64,000 nt of DNA, taken from Artocarpus heterophyllus. Lineage: Eukaryota > Streptophyta > Magnoliopsida > Rosales > Moraceae. This document shows positions 47,701 to 59,213 of this stretch, one piece after another. The stretch lies in contig CM046348.1 of the NCBI GenBank assembly GCA_025403435.1, positions 17,521,679 to 17,585,678 of the forward strand. The letters are read 5' to 3'. Position 1 is the stretch's first letter. Each line of letters opens with the position of its first letter. The notes beneath the pieces are model-generated. The model saw nothing but the letters and a program-made list of their open reading frames with translations, ran no database searches and was not told the origin of the DNA. The position numbers and the translations under genes were made by a program.

Positions 47701-49032
47701 TCTTATAGCCACTGTAGTAATGTATATTATATAGAAGCAGGTGTTATGCAAAAGTTATAATGTTTATATAAAACGAAAGTTATATAAAAAGAGCCATATG
47801 TGTTTTTTTATTCATTTAGATATATAGTTATTTCGTTTTCTCAAAAAAAAAAAAAAAGTTATTTGAATTTAATCACTCGGTAGACAAAGAAGGCATAGTT
47901 ATTATCGCATGTCCAATTGTTTTAAGTGGTAGGATTCCATTCAGCATTTTCATCTATAATTTAGGACTTAAAAATGTTGACATTTGAACAGCCCTTTTTT
48001 TGTCTATAAAGAGTACCACTGCCTACTTTGAAACTTTGGGCACTAGTACCTCGTCCATGGCTTAACCTAGCATTTATCGTGAGGCATGGGTACCGGTGAG
48101 GGATGACAGCCATGGCCTGTCCATATGTGCACATACTCATATAACAAGGCCTTTTGAAGTTATAAGTGGTGACTGTGGAAATGAATGGTGGGAATGAGGC
48201 TTCTTACGTATAGGTTTTTGTAAATTTTTCCAAGTGCACGAGTCTCATGACCTGAAGACACAAGATATTCCTTGAACTGGGCAATCAGTTGTTTGCCAAC
48301 TGAATAGTCTTGTTACATTATCCGAATATTTTTATCATTACTTGGTGGTCCCACCTTCCGTAACATCACTATTACAAATTAGCGGTTGCATTGGTACCTG
48401 TTGGATTTACGATGGTAAATGAAGTTCACCTCTTTTACTAGAATGTTCGTCTATTGTGAACCTTTGCCCGAAATTTATTGCAGGAAGAAATTGTGAACTT
48501 CCTTTCTGCTTATGGAGCAAAGCAATCTATGGAAGAGCGGCTGCTCAATCCAGAAGAGCTTATCAAGCTGTGCCATGAAATGAAAAGCCCAGAGCTTTCA
48601 TTGTGTGCTTTTGACGTGTTTGCATGGACTAGCTGCTCTTTCCGTAAGGCCCATAAGAACCTTTTGGAGGAGTGCTGGAAGAATGCTGCTGATCTGGATA
48701 ATTGGGGCGAACTTTGTCAGACCTCCACAATTGAAGGGTGGACTGACGAGGAGACCTTGCAGAATTTGAAGCACACTTTACTTTTCAAGGCCTCAAGTAG
48801 GTGCTATGGACCCCTAGCTGAAACTTTCGGCGAAGGGTTTGATCAAGTATTACCGCTGAGACAGGAAACTTTGGAACCTCCTATCCTGAAGGATTCGGGT
48901 TCTTCTGTTGAAGCAATTCTGATGAAGCACAAGGACTACCCCGAAGCCGGCAAGTTGATGCTAACTGCAATCATGCTGGGGAGTCTACAGGATGACAACG
49001 GAGAAGAAGAGGGCTCTACCCCAATGGAGTGA
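38774..49032 (+). CDS. NUP133: nuclear pore protein NUP133, 1,320 aa, eight exons
   Basis: Exons: 38774-38964, 39560-39684, 39804-41627, 42031-42752, 42839-42991, 44147-44483, 45180-45241, 48484-49032. All junctions are GT...AG, phases agree and the sum is 3,963 nt. N-terminus MFSPGMKRSHATPRRD, then PATGTPAPWAPRLSVLAR, a motif I recall from Arabidopsis NUP133. The N-terminal half (about 75-500) is the beta-propeller region, with GSAIILSSDGTATVSHYY near its end; the C-terminal half (about 600-1,300) is the helical stack, with AKHWTTTRGAEILAMAV, NAEVFYSKVSDLEEVFYCL, GGFSYFVFKQLYESRQFS and EAGKLMLTAIMLGS. NUP133 belongs to the Nup107-160 (Y) scaffold complex and is required for root symbiosis in Lotus. 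No stops or frameshifts. Intron 7 is 3.2 kb because of a LINE; intron 5 holds a possible solo LTR. No TATA box is evident, as expected for a housekeeping gene. Confidence 0.95.
41637..41653 (+). repeat. (CT)n microsatellite in NUP133 intron 3
   Basis: About eight CT units ten bases after the donor site. Confidence 0.7.
43244..43562 (+). repeat. possible solo LTR (about 319 bp) in NUP133 intron 5
   Basis: Starts TGATAGGAG and ends CCAATCA. It has a TATA box (TATAAATA, 43,340) and a CAATAAAG polyadenylation-like signal near 43,508. Flanks are AAAAG and GAAAG, an imperfect 5 bp duplication. It is in the same orientation as the gene. A small copia LTR is the likeliest origin. Confidence 0.45.
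45665..45860. repeat. GC-rich GAGGCGC/AAGGC repeat in NUP133 intron 7
   Basis: Many copies of GGCGC, GAGGC and GCCTTGAGGC words occur in both orientations, in contrast to the AT-rich intron. Dispersed repeats of this kind are common in plants; the class is not assigned. Confidence 0.45.
45907..47477 (-). mobile_element. internally deleted LINE in NUP133 intron 7
   Basis: A T-run at its left edge is the poly-A tail on the - strand. ATGCAAATAGATTTT is duplicated on both sides (45,892-45,906 and 47,478-47,492). The - strand reading contains VIWLERNQR and AKFLASLWAS, typical of the C-terminal region of plant LINE ORF2. Upstream, around 47.16-46.84 kb, a DUF4283-like ORF1 stretch is possible. The RT core is missing, so about 1.6 kb remains of an element several kb long. 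Confidence 0.7.
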
Positions 49033-50429
49033 CATTGGCTAGAGTCATGCCAACATGTTTGATATCTTGTCTGTTCTTCCTTGTAACACCAGCTCTATGG
49101 TCCGTGTTGTGTTTTGTTTCGATTTCAGTACATATTATCTTAATTCCTCAGGTCCTTTTTTTTTTTTGGACTGAAACAAAGTAAATGAAAATATGTTGGC
49201 CGCTCCTTGTCCAAGTCTTGTTCTGTGCTTATCATGCTGTCCATTAGATGTACAATTTTCCTGTCAAATTGCTATGAATCTAGCTGCTTAAGGTTGTAAT
49301 TCTGGTTTCAAGTGTCGGCCTATGGAGAGCATGTTGAGGCTCGTGATGGTGGAAATTACTCTAGATACTAGAGGTCAGAATTGTGAAATAAATGTCAAAT
49401 GCTACTCTAGACAACAAATGTGACGCATGTAGTCCACTATGTATTTGCATGCCTAGTGTTGTTTTATTTAGTCAAAGGAGTGGTACGTGAAAGCCAGAAG
49501 ACTCATCAGGCCATGCTTATGCACGACAAACACGTTTCTGTGACAAATCCCTCGCGGAGACGTTTCTTTTTGCTTTGCATGTCTAGTGTGTTAGGGTTTT
49601 GATTCATCCACGGTGTACAATTTTACACGTGCATTATGTTGACTTCTTGAGAGTCGACATAGCAAATTTTTTGCAGCTTGTGAAGACTTTATCGGGATCA
49701 CTTACATTTAATTTTCAAATTTTTTATCCGGATGGTTAGTGGCTTTGTTGGTTGTGCTTATTCTCTTCTAGATTTCGGGATCTATTATGTTTAAATTTCA
49801 ATTTGCTCACCCGGATTAGTTGTGTGGCGTGATCATTGGCTTTGAGATTTAAATTTCAAATTTTGATAATCTGATTTGTTGATTGCATGTGTGGCGAGAC
49901 ATTTTAAATTTTGAACTAAATTCGAGTTCTGTGGTTTGTTTTAAAAATTGGAATATTTTGTGCTAGGGGTGTTCATTGTAGCCGTCAATCCGTTCAATCT
50001 GAAAAATACAGGCTGGTTTTGGATTGAGTTATGCCCAATTTGATATGTACAGATTAGATTACGGATTAAGTATCTCTTAATCCGTATAATCCGTTAATCT
50101 AAAAACATGTGTATAATATAAATTATATATACATATACAAAAATATGCACAATATTTTAATTAGTATATAAACCTATATTCCTATGGTATTGTCCATTAT
50201 ATGCTTAAAAAAAAAGCTTAGCCTAATTACAAAGATCAACATTATTTACTCATGTCTAAAGTTTATTTAAATTTGTTAGTTGTATTGTTTTATGAGGCTA
50301 CAATTTAGTTTATTATCAAAAACTTGTATTCTATTTGGTTGTAAAATGTTGGATTTTATCAATTTATGTTATATTATATTATGTTAATTTTATTTCTAGT
50401 TTTTTAATCTTATTATCACCTTACACTGT
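49033..50429. other. 3' flank of NUP133 and intergenic DNA
   Basis: The 3' UTR probably ends within the first 200 bases. A possible dispersed repeat lies at 49,968-50,110 (GGGGTGTTCATT, then several AATCCGT/TTAATCCG words). No gene is seen. Confidence 0.45.
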
Positions 50430-50434
50430 ATATA

Positions 50435-50650
50435 TCCTGAAAAGATAAAAATATAGGGAATGAGCGACATGTTTAGCAGAGAAACCATTACTAACCTTTT
50501 GGTTTTATTACTTACCATGTTACTTACCATATTAAACATGCATGGTTAGTTTATTTCCATGCATAATATTATTTATTTTATCACAATTCCATCATGTATA
50601 TGGTGGATTTCCTATAGATAAACTTTTCTATGTTTTTGTATATCATGTAA
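50435..50650 (-). repeat. diverged fragment of an element-A-type LTR
   Basis: TCCTGAAAAGATAAAAATATA, AGAGAAA(G)CCATTACT and GCATGGT(C/T)AGT occur in the same order and spacing as at 29,272-29,405 in element A. The fragment is much older than element A. Confidence 0.65.
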
Positions 50651-50849
50651 CATTATTCATAATTAAATAATGATTTTCGACATCCACAACGAATTTACAA
50701 TCACATTATTTTGAAAATTTTTTTAAAACGAAATAATATGAAAGTGCAGTATTTTGGAAAAAAAAAAAAACAATTAAAACAAAAAGTTTGAATTCAAGTT
50801 GGATCGGTCCAGTTTAATGATATAATATAGATGCGATAGGATTTGACAA

Positions 50850-50950
50850 AGGCAAAATGAACAGTGGAGTAGTGTAACCCCTGATCAGGGTCCAAGAGGT
50901 TGCAAGTTCAAGTCTTAGAGAGGGCAAATTTTTGGTTGTATTTATTTTCT
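50850..50950 (+). repeat. possible tRNA-derived SINE
   Basis: AACAGTGGAGTAG resembles a pol III A box and GTTGCAAGTTCAAGTCTT a B box, about 40 bases apart, as in plant SINE heads. I do not see a clear tail or target duplication. Confidence 0.35.
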
Positions 50951-51170
50951 GCTTGACAAAACCGACATGTACTTTTTGAGAAAACGACCTATAGTTTCTA
51001 TGAAAACGATATGTAGTTTTCTTCAAAAGAAGGAAAAAAAGACATGTTTTTTAAGAAACGATCCATATATGTTCTTCAATCTTTCCTCAACAAAAATCAA
51101 GTTTCTAACATCAATCTAGGAGTTAAAACAATATACAATTATCCATATATGTATTATTTATAATGGCTGC

Positions 51171-51600
51171 ATGAACAAGGGCCAAGTTGATGCTGATCAA
51201 AGAACAAGTGTTGGTTTTCAAGATATGGTGCTCCCATGGTTTGGTGGTAGCCATCAACCTTACATGCTAGCAGAATTGATTCATGCTATAGAAGTGATTT
51301 TTAGAAAATTTCAAACACCTCTACATCTTCGAGTATTACAGTCCTTGGGAAGGTTGCAAGGAGAAGCACTAGCATGGTGGATGAGGCTTGGAATGGATAA
51401 GCAGCCATGATTGGCCAAGGTTTTGTGAACAAATTAGGGCTGCGTTTGAACCACTTCCATGAATAGCAAATGCACAGCCACAGTATAACCCACAGATTAT
51501 GGAAAAATGGGCAATAGAGATATAATAACTGTAAGGAAATTTGAAACATTATATCATGAGGTTTCGACATATGATACTCTTAGTTGCATGATGATTGAGT
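51171..51600 (+). pseudogene. gypsy gag fragment
   Basis: FRKFQTPLHLRVLQSLGRLQ then GEALAWW, and (in another frame) WPRFCEQIRAAFEPLP, follow the retrotransposon gag pattern. Stops and frame changes interrupt it. Confidence 0.5.
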
Positions 51601-51638
51601 ATTTACTCATAAATTAAGCATTTCTTAAGCTTAAATAT

Positions 51639-53035
51639 TGTAAAACACCTAAAGAATATATGTTATCCAAATGTTTTTGGTGTTATTTTGTAGGAAATTA
51701 ATAAATTGGGTTTAATGGAAAAAACGACATTGAAAATGGAGTTAAAATGCAATTTTCAAGAGTAAACAGGCCCGCCGCGTGCTGGCCACGAGCATTAGGG
51801 GCTCAATTGGGGCCTTGCGCAACCATGCAGGCATGTAGGTGTGCCCACACATGTAGCAAGTAGTGCAAATAGAACAGGCTGTGTATGGATGCTCAGCCCT
51901 TGCGAGCTGGCCCTGAGTGTGGCTGCGTGCACTAGGGCGCGCCCATCACGCCCCTAAAGATCTCTTTCGGTGGGCTAATGCGTGCTAAATGGCCATTTTC
52001 AATGGCTGATTTACCCAAAACTTGATCCAATTGTCCAAATTTGATGCTGAATGATCCCTAACCACCTAAAAATTCTAAAGACCAAAAAACATAGGTGGAA
52101 CGCTCAAATTTCTAGAGAGAGAAAGAGCTTAGAGGTAGATTTTTTTGAAGAATTTCTTGAAGATTCTTAGAGGATTGAAGCTTTGAAGACCACCTCAAGC
52201 TAGAGTTTCCTCTTAATCTCTTCTTTATTTTGATTTCCATTTTGAAATTTGTAATTGTGGATTCGTCATGAATATATTTGCACTTATGGATTTCTTGATG
52301 ATGTTAGTTACTTATTTTCTAATGCTTGGTTAGATTTGCACTCTATAGTTTGATGTGGCTCTATTTTCAATATGTTTAGATTATTTAGCTAATTATTAAT
52401 ATAGTTTCATTTAAATTCATTTATGTTTCTCTATACTTAATACTTCTAGTTTGTTGGAAAATGAATTAATTGATTTAATTTATAAATTTCAATGCTCAAG
52501 AGAGATTGTGCCATTTATCGCCTTTGAGAAACAAGACCCGAGAGGGCCGAGAACACTTAGATAATTACTAATAAGTTTGGCTTAATGAATATGTGGTTAG
52601 ACAAGTTAGATAGGAATATTGACTTGAATAGCTATGCATATTGTCTCATTTAACACGCGGGAGAGGTAATGAGGTTAATATTTGGCCCTTGATTGATGAC
52701 TTGATTGAAGCAAGTTAGTAATTGCTAATTTGGAACAACATAAGAGAAATGGAGTGAAGTCAAGATCCTAAAGAATTTATCACATAGAGTTTCAATTTCA
52801 TAAATCTCTTATTTTTTTTTATTGTTTTATTAATTGCTTTAATTAATCTAGGTTGTTTAATTTTCTTTTACTTCTTGCGATTAATCCAATTTTGATTTTT
52901 TCTAGATAAAATTAAGTGCAAAAACCCCATAGTATTTAGCATAACTCTTGAAAAATCAATCCGTGTGGGATGGTATTTGACCTTTTGGTCACTTATTACT
53001 TTTATGATCTATTCACTTTCGGTTCGAGAGTAACA
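51639..53035 (+). repeat. 5' LTR of an Athila-type gypsy element (about 1.4 kb)
   Basis: Starts TGTAAAACACC and ends GAGAGTAACA, directly before a primer-binding site. Length suits Athila. No matching 3' LTR is found in the window. Confidence 0.6.
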
Positions 53036-53040
53036 AGTTT

Positions 53041-53059
53041 TGGCGCCGTTGTCGAGGAT
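53041..53059 (+). other. primer-binding site of the Athila-type element (tRNA-Asp)
   Basis: TGGCGCCGTTGTCGAGGAT follows the LTR end by five bases and is nearly intact. Confidence 0.8.
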
Positions 53060-53249
53060 TGAATTTTTTAGGTTTTTGCTAATATTTTGGTTAAATAACT
53101 TGATTTGAATCTAGATGTTTCTTTCTTTTTTTTTTTTTTTTTCATTTTGCTTACTTTTTATTAAATTTATGTTCTGACAATTTATACGACGAGCTTGAAG
53201 CTTGGAGATTCTCCCTCTTGTTCCAGAAATAGAAAAGACCCTTCATTGA

Positions 53250-55430
53250 GTGAGAAAAGAACAACAAGCGAGACCTCAAAACATGGTGGAAGGTGACAAT
53301 AACCAACAACAGACCTTGCGAGATTATTTCCGGCTTGTGGTGAATGATAACTATTTAGGAATCTGGCATCAAGCAATAAATGCAAACAACTTTGACTTAA
53401 AGCCTATCCTCATTAGCATAGTTGAACAAAATCAACACAGAGAATCACCTCAAAAAGACCCCAACATCAATCTTTCAACATTTTTAGAGATTTGTGACAC
53501 CATGAAGCTTAATGGAGTATCAGATGATGTGATTTAATTGCGCTTGTTCCCATTCTCTCTCAGGGAGAAGGCACGTGGATGGCTTCAAAGTTTGCCCCTG
53601 AAGAGTGTTGCTACTTGGGAGGACTTAGCACAAAAGTTCCTCATGAAGTTTTTTTTCCCCATTGAAGACTTCCCAATTGTATGGTGAGATTACGCAATTC
53701 TGACAATTGGATTTTGAGTCTCTTTATGAAGCATGTGAGTGGTTCAAGGATCTCATTTGGAGGTGCCTACAACATGGATATAAAATTGATTTCAAATTCA
53801 ATTGTTTGACAATGGCTTGAATGGGCAAACAAGAACGATTGTGGATGCGGACAGCTGGTGGTACCTTGTTATCAAAAACCACTGAGGAAGCTCATTTGCT
53901 CTTAGAGGAGAGGGCCTCTAACAATTATCAATGGCCCAATGAGCGGTCAATTTTTAAGAAGCATGAGGCACTTCATGAAATGGATCCAATTGTTGCACTT
54001 TCGGCTCAAGTCTCGACCTTGTCTAATCAAAATTTCGTCCTTGGATCCTGGAGAAGCTTCATCAAGGAAGGAGTCAGCGATGGTTACTAATACATTGTAT
54101 GTTAGTGACGGAAACAATCAAGAGCAAGCCCAATTTGTAAACAACCAGAACTTCAATTATCAAGCCAACAATTTGCCAACACAGTATCAACTAGGACTTA
54201 CATAATCATGAGAACTTCTCTTATGTAGACAAAAGAATTCCTCGCAACCACCATCAAGATTCAACTAACCAATAGCCGAGAAGAAGCCCCTATTGAAAGA
54301 CATCTTGAGCGCCTTTATTGGGGGAGACAAAGGCAAGATTCGACAAGAATGAAGCAAGATTGGATGGCTTAGAAACTCACATGACCAATATAGGTGCATC
54401 AATGAAGTCTTTAGAAGTCCAAATTGGGCAATTGGCCACTCCATCAATTCATTACAAGGGAGGCAATTTCCTAGTGACACCGAAGTCAACCCAAAGGAGC
54501 AATACAATACCATTACACTAAGGAGTGGGAAGGAAGTTGACAAGCCTAAGCCTCCACAATTGGTGAAGAGCCAAGTCCAAGAAGAAAGAGTCCAAAAGAG
54601 GAGATGGAAGTCGAAACACCAAAAGAGGTATGGAGGCCTAACTCTATCTCATTTCTTGATAATCCTCCTATTCTAGCCCCACTGTTTCCATTTCCGCAAA
54701 GGTTCAAAAAGAAGAAGTTAGATGATCAATTTTCTAAAAGTCTTGATGTGTTCAAGAATTTGCATATTAACATACCTTTTGCGAAGGCTTAGCATAAATT
54801 CTGAGCTATGCAAAGTTCATGAAGTGTATGCGCTCCAAGAAAATGAAGTTGGAAGAGAATGAAACAATGGCACTAACCTAGGAGTGTAGGGATATTTTGC
54901 ACGAGAAGCTTCCACCCAAATTAAAAGATCTCAGAGGTTTTTATATACCTTGCACCATTGGAACTTCTAAGTGTTAGAAGGCTCTTTATGATCTTGTAAC
55001 GAGTGTAATTTTGAGCCTCTCTCAGTTTTCAAGAAGCTAGGATTGGGGGAAGTCAAGCCTATAACTGTTTCACTTCAACTTGTTTATCGATCTATCCGGT
55101 ACCCAAAAGGTGTCTTGGAGGATGTCCTAGTCAAGGTTTGAAATTTGATTTTTCCTATAGATTTATTGGTGCTAGAGATGGATGAAGACTGGGAAATTCC
55201 AATCATTTTGGGGCGACCATACTTGGCCACCATAAATGCAACAATCGATGTGTTGAAGGTAGAGCTAACTTTAGGCTTTGATGAGGAGAAAGTCACCTTT
55301 AAAGTCTTCCAAACCCTCAAAAAAGAGTTAGAAATTAACTCTTACTTCCAACTTGATGGTGTGGAGAGTGGACTTGAAGAAAAGATGGAGGTTCAAGCTT
55401 CTTTAAAACCACGTCTAAGGCCAAGGTGAA
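53250..55430 (+). pseudogene. Athila-type gag and protease relic
   Basis: Gag: LFPFSLREKARGWLQSLPLK, then TWEDLAQKFLMKFFFP (53,545-53,665), the hallmark Athila gag block. Protease end: EMDEDWEIPIILGRPYLATI at 55,175-55,235, then ELTLGFDEEKVTF. Several frameshifts and stops lie between them (for example 53,535 TAA). RT and integrase do not follow. Confidence 0.85.
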
Positions 55431-57000
55431 GAACATTTCAACTCCAATAGGCCCAAATAAAGGGAGGAAGTTATAGGCTAGAAATTTGGAGATTGGTTCA
55501 TCACGGTCACCATTGATTTAATTCCAACATTCTAAAGGCCATGAAATACAAGGTGACAATATTTCAGAAGACCAACAAAAGAATGCAACTCTCAAGAACA
55601 ATAATGCAATGGGATGGTCAATCGATGACAACAAGGGATGGAATTGAGAAGCATAAAGCCAAGTCAAGCTAACGACGTTAAACAAAGTGTTTCTTGAGAG
55701 GCGCTCCAAGCGCTCCAAGCTTTCTATCGTTTTACTCTTTTTAGTTTTGTTTTACTTTGTGTTTACGTTTGTGTTTTAGTCTTAGTTCAAAATCTTGCAT
55801 TAATGTTTGATTTTTTGTGTGTTTTGTTAGGTGTTGAAATAAACGAGAGCTTAAGAACTTGAGTTTTGGTAGAAAAAATGATTCTTGAAGATGGATAGAA
55901 CTCGAAAGTTGGGCTACAAACCCCTGGGGTATATGTTCTCGACCCTTGTTCTTGCATTATTACAAACATTAAGGACAAAGTTTAGTTTAAGTGTAGGGGA
56001 GGGAAATTATTTTGTTGGGTTTTGGCCTTAAATTTTTATTTTTTTATTTTTTGTTCATTGATTGTTATGATTTTCTTTCCATCACTCTTGTTTGTTAGTT
56101 CTTGTTTAGTTTTTTTAGATTGTTTAGTTCTTTTATTATTACTGTTTTCGTTACTTATTTTAATAAAGTATAAGTTTTGAACAATTGAATAATTAGAATT
56201 GGATTATGATGTTAGCCACAAATTGTACTCTTAGGTCTTTTGAAATGTAATTCATTGAGATTTCTTTGTGCTTAATTTGAATCGTTGATCTTCATTTTTA
56301 ACTCTCTACACTTGAGCACCGTGAATCATAATCACACGATATTTTGAACTTTAAATGAAATTTTGAAGTTTAAATTTGAAACTTTTGGATAAACTTGTGT
56401 GCATTAGATTGGTTTTTATATCTCATGAACCTATTTTAGTGAAACTCGAGGCGCAATCCTAAAAATTAAACCTATTCTTCATGCTTGTTGATGTCATTTC
56501 TTCAATCTTTAAGCTCTCGGTAAATTGATGTGTCTTCCCTTTAATCTGTCAAGTATCTTGAAATGCTAAAATAATAATACTAAATGGCTCTACATACTCA
56601 AGATAAATTATTAGCGTTTAAGCAATTAATTGTTTGTTGTCATTAAAGGAAAAATAAATATTTCATTCAAAACCTTGAGGCCAGCAAGAGCCGCGGATCG
56701 AAATTTTATTAAGGAGGAGATCAACAAAGCCACCATCGTGGCCATGAGAAGGCAGTGTCGTGGCGCAACTTAGGGAGGACTAGAACTTGTGGCAAAAAGC
56801 TGGCACCGCAGCGCTAGATCAAGAATTTTCAAAGCACTGATAGGTTTTGGCACCCTGACGTTGGGAATCTAAGGCTGTGGTGCTCAGTCACGAATCAGCT
56901 TTGTTTTAGGTAACTAAACTCTTCTTTTGTGTACTTCTATAAATAAGATATGCTAGGTCTTATAAGTGTAGCTTAGAAAATTGAGAGAGGCTAGAGAAAA
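55431..57000 (+). other. post-pol non-coding part of the Athila-type element, pol deleted
   Basis: AACGACGTTAAACAAAGTGT followed by TTGAGAGGCGCTCCAAGC (55,670-55,715) and AAGTGTAGGGGAGGG (55,989) are end-of-coding and polypurine-like signals of Athila elements. Their closeness to the protease relic implies a large internal deletion of pol. Confidence 0.5.
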
Positions 57001-59213
57001 ACCTAAAGAGAGAGTGGCATGCAATTTTTTTTTCATAAACTTTTTCGTCATCATAGTGAATTATTCTGTAGTAGCTGAAGTAAACGTAGTAGCTCTCACA
57101 TTGAGGATGAAGCATAGCTCTTGATAGAATGAGAGTGTCTAATTTGCAATAGGGCGGACTTGATTTTGTCTTCTTGGTGGATTAATGACGGTAATGGAGT
57201 TGAGCAGAAAAGTTGATCAACTTACAGCGAAGAGAAGCCAATCACTCATGACCAAAACCATATGGACAAATATATCCCTTCATGTTCGGTACTAAGTTAT
57301 TCTTCTGCTGATATTTGAGTACTTCATCTATTATGCGAAAATATGTCTCAATCAAAAGAGATAAAGATGTTTGGGAAACCATGATCTTCAACACTTTCAC
57401 CTTGCGCCAACTCTTCAACCTGTTGAATGTCATCAACTTGGCAAAGAAAGAGGTTTCAAAAATTGTTCTTCACAGCTATGTGGCTTTTGTTACGATATTG
57501 CTCTTTCAAGTGATGGCTATTCAGTTTGAAAAAGGCCTTCAAAGTGGTGAAAGTTAATTGTGAGACAATGGACTTGTTGCTTTCTTTTGGCTGCTTTCTC
57601 ATCATTGCTTGATTGGGCCATAAAATGGGTTGTTTCTTTGTTTCACGACAGATATTCTTTGGCCCAAGTTCGAAAAGTAATGGGAGAGCTTGGTCCTGTA
57701 TATCTTACTTGGTCTTGCCGTTTTCTATGTTCTTCTTATTCTCAGCCTCATATTAATTCTACTCAGATATTGCACTCACTATAAGACCCGACAGGCTATA
57801 AAATAATGTTTTGTGCAACAAAACAGGTTAAAAACAACTTAGTAAAAACAAAAAATAACTACTGTGCAAGTATATATGCATGAAAAGTAAAGGACACAGC
57901 GATATGGTAATCTAATGTGGCTAAAAAGCCTTATAGAAAAAGATCATGGGCGCCAATCACATTAGATAAAGAAAGAATCCACCGACATTAAATTACAATT
58001 ATAAAGATTGGAATTATAAGAGAGCTTAAAATCTACACCAAGGTTGTAACCTATGATATCTCCTTTAGACCCATCGTCTTACTCCAAGTCTTCAATGCTC
58101 GCCTTCTATTCAACCAACGTACTCTAGGTTACAACCCACAAACGGCTTCATTGGGTTTGAACAAATGCACAACGGCAAACATGATTGAGAGATAGGTTTG
58201 GTAAGTCTAATGATCAGTCTAATGATTGCTATGAATTTTCTCTCACATTAAAGCTCTAAAAAAATAAGTCACAAAATAACTTCCTTAAACAAGTAAAGAT
58301 CTAGGTATGAGATGTGTCTAGAAACATCCACTTAACCTAGGATCAGATCTAAGGTGATCTAACTTGAAATTTGAATTCTAATTGCTGAAAATTTATTTGA
58401 TTATGCTCAACTGAAATTCATGTTGATCAGGAGGTCTTAGGTTAGGGTGTTGGGGGATGCGAAAGAGAAACCTGAGAGCTATAGAGGTCTGTGGCCTACA
58501 AAAGTCATACAAAAGTCTGTATAAGACATAGATAAGCAACGAGTATAAGACATACAAAAGTAGGGGACAATATAGATAAGCAACGAGTATAAGACATACA
58601 AAAGTCTGTGGCCTACAAGGGGGCCCAATGAAGGGTTAAGGCCTTACATCATGCAAACAACATGTTGGAACCCGTGGAAACCGGGCACCATGATCATAAT
58701 CTGACAAAATAATTGTAGTTTAAACTAATGAAGACTAAAAAATTATTATCTGCTAGCTTCTAAGTTGAAGTTTGAATCAAAGTCGAATCTGACTTCCATA
58801 ATCATATAGATAAATTAGAAAACGTGTTGAGTTAATTACAAAACTAACTCAAACAAAATTCAAATTAAGAAGGCTTGAAAAATCTCAAGAAAAATTCAAA
58901 TTCAAACGCAAACTCTGATAATATTTGGATCACATTTGGAACAATCTGAGTAAATTAACCATTCAAAATTCAAAGTAACTTAGAACAGAAATTACTAGAT
59001 AAAACAAATTAAGAGTCAAACAAAATCTCACAATTTCAATAATTAAACAACTTGCAGCATAAGTTAAATAATTAAAATATTTTCAGACTAAGAAGTCAAC
59101 AAAAAAATATATAGGATTAAAAATTTTAGTACTCACTTTTGCTTGATGTTGTTAGAAGTTAAATTTGTCCTACATTATTAAGTTACTAGGCTGTTATGGT
59201 GTTTTATGTGGAT
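57001..59213. other. unassigned repeat-rich DNA
   Basis: No gene recognised; ORFs at 57.3-57.8 kb have no known domain. A 33 bp direct repeat (core GATAAGCAACGAGTATAAGA) lies at 58,529-58,561 and 58,573-58,605. Confidence 0.4.

Noticed and set aside
57315..57784. Two consecutive ORFs of 80 and 74 codons
   Set aside because: No recognised domain or splice context, within retroelement debris.
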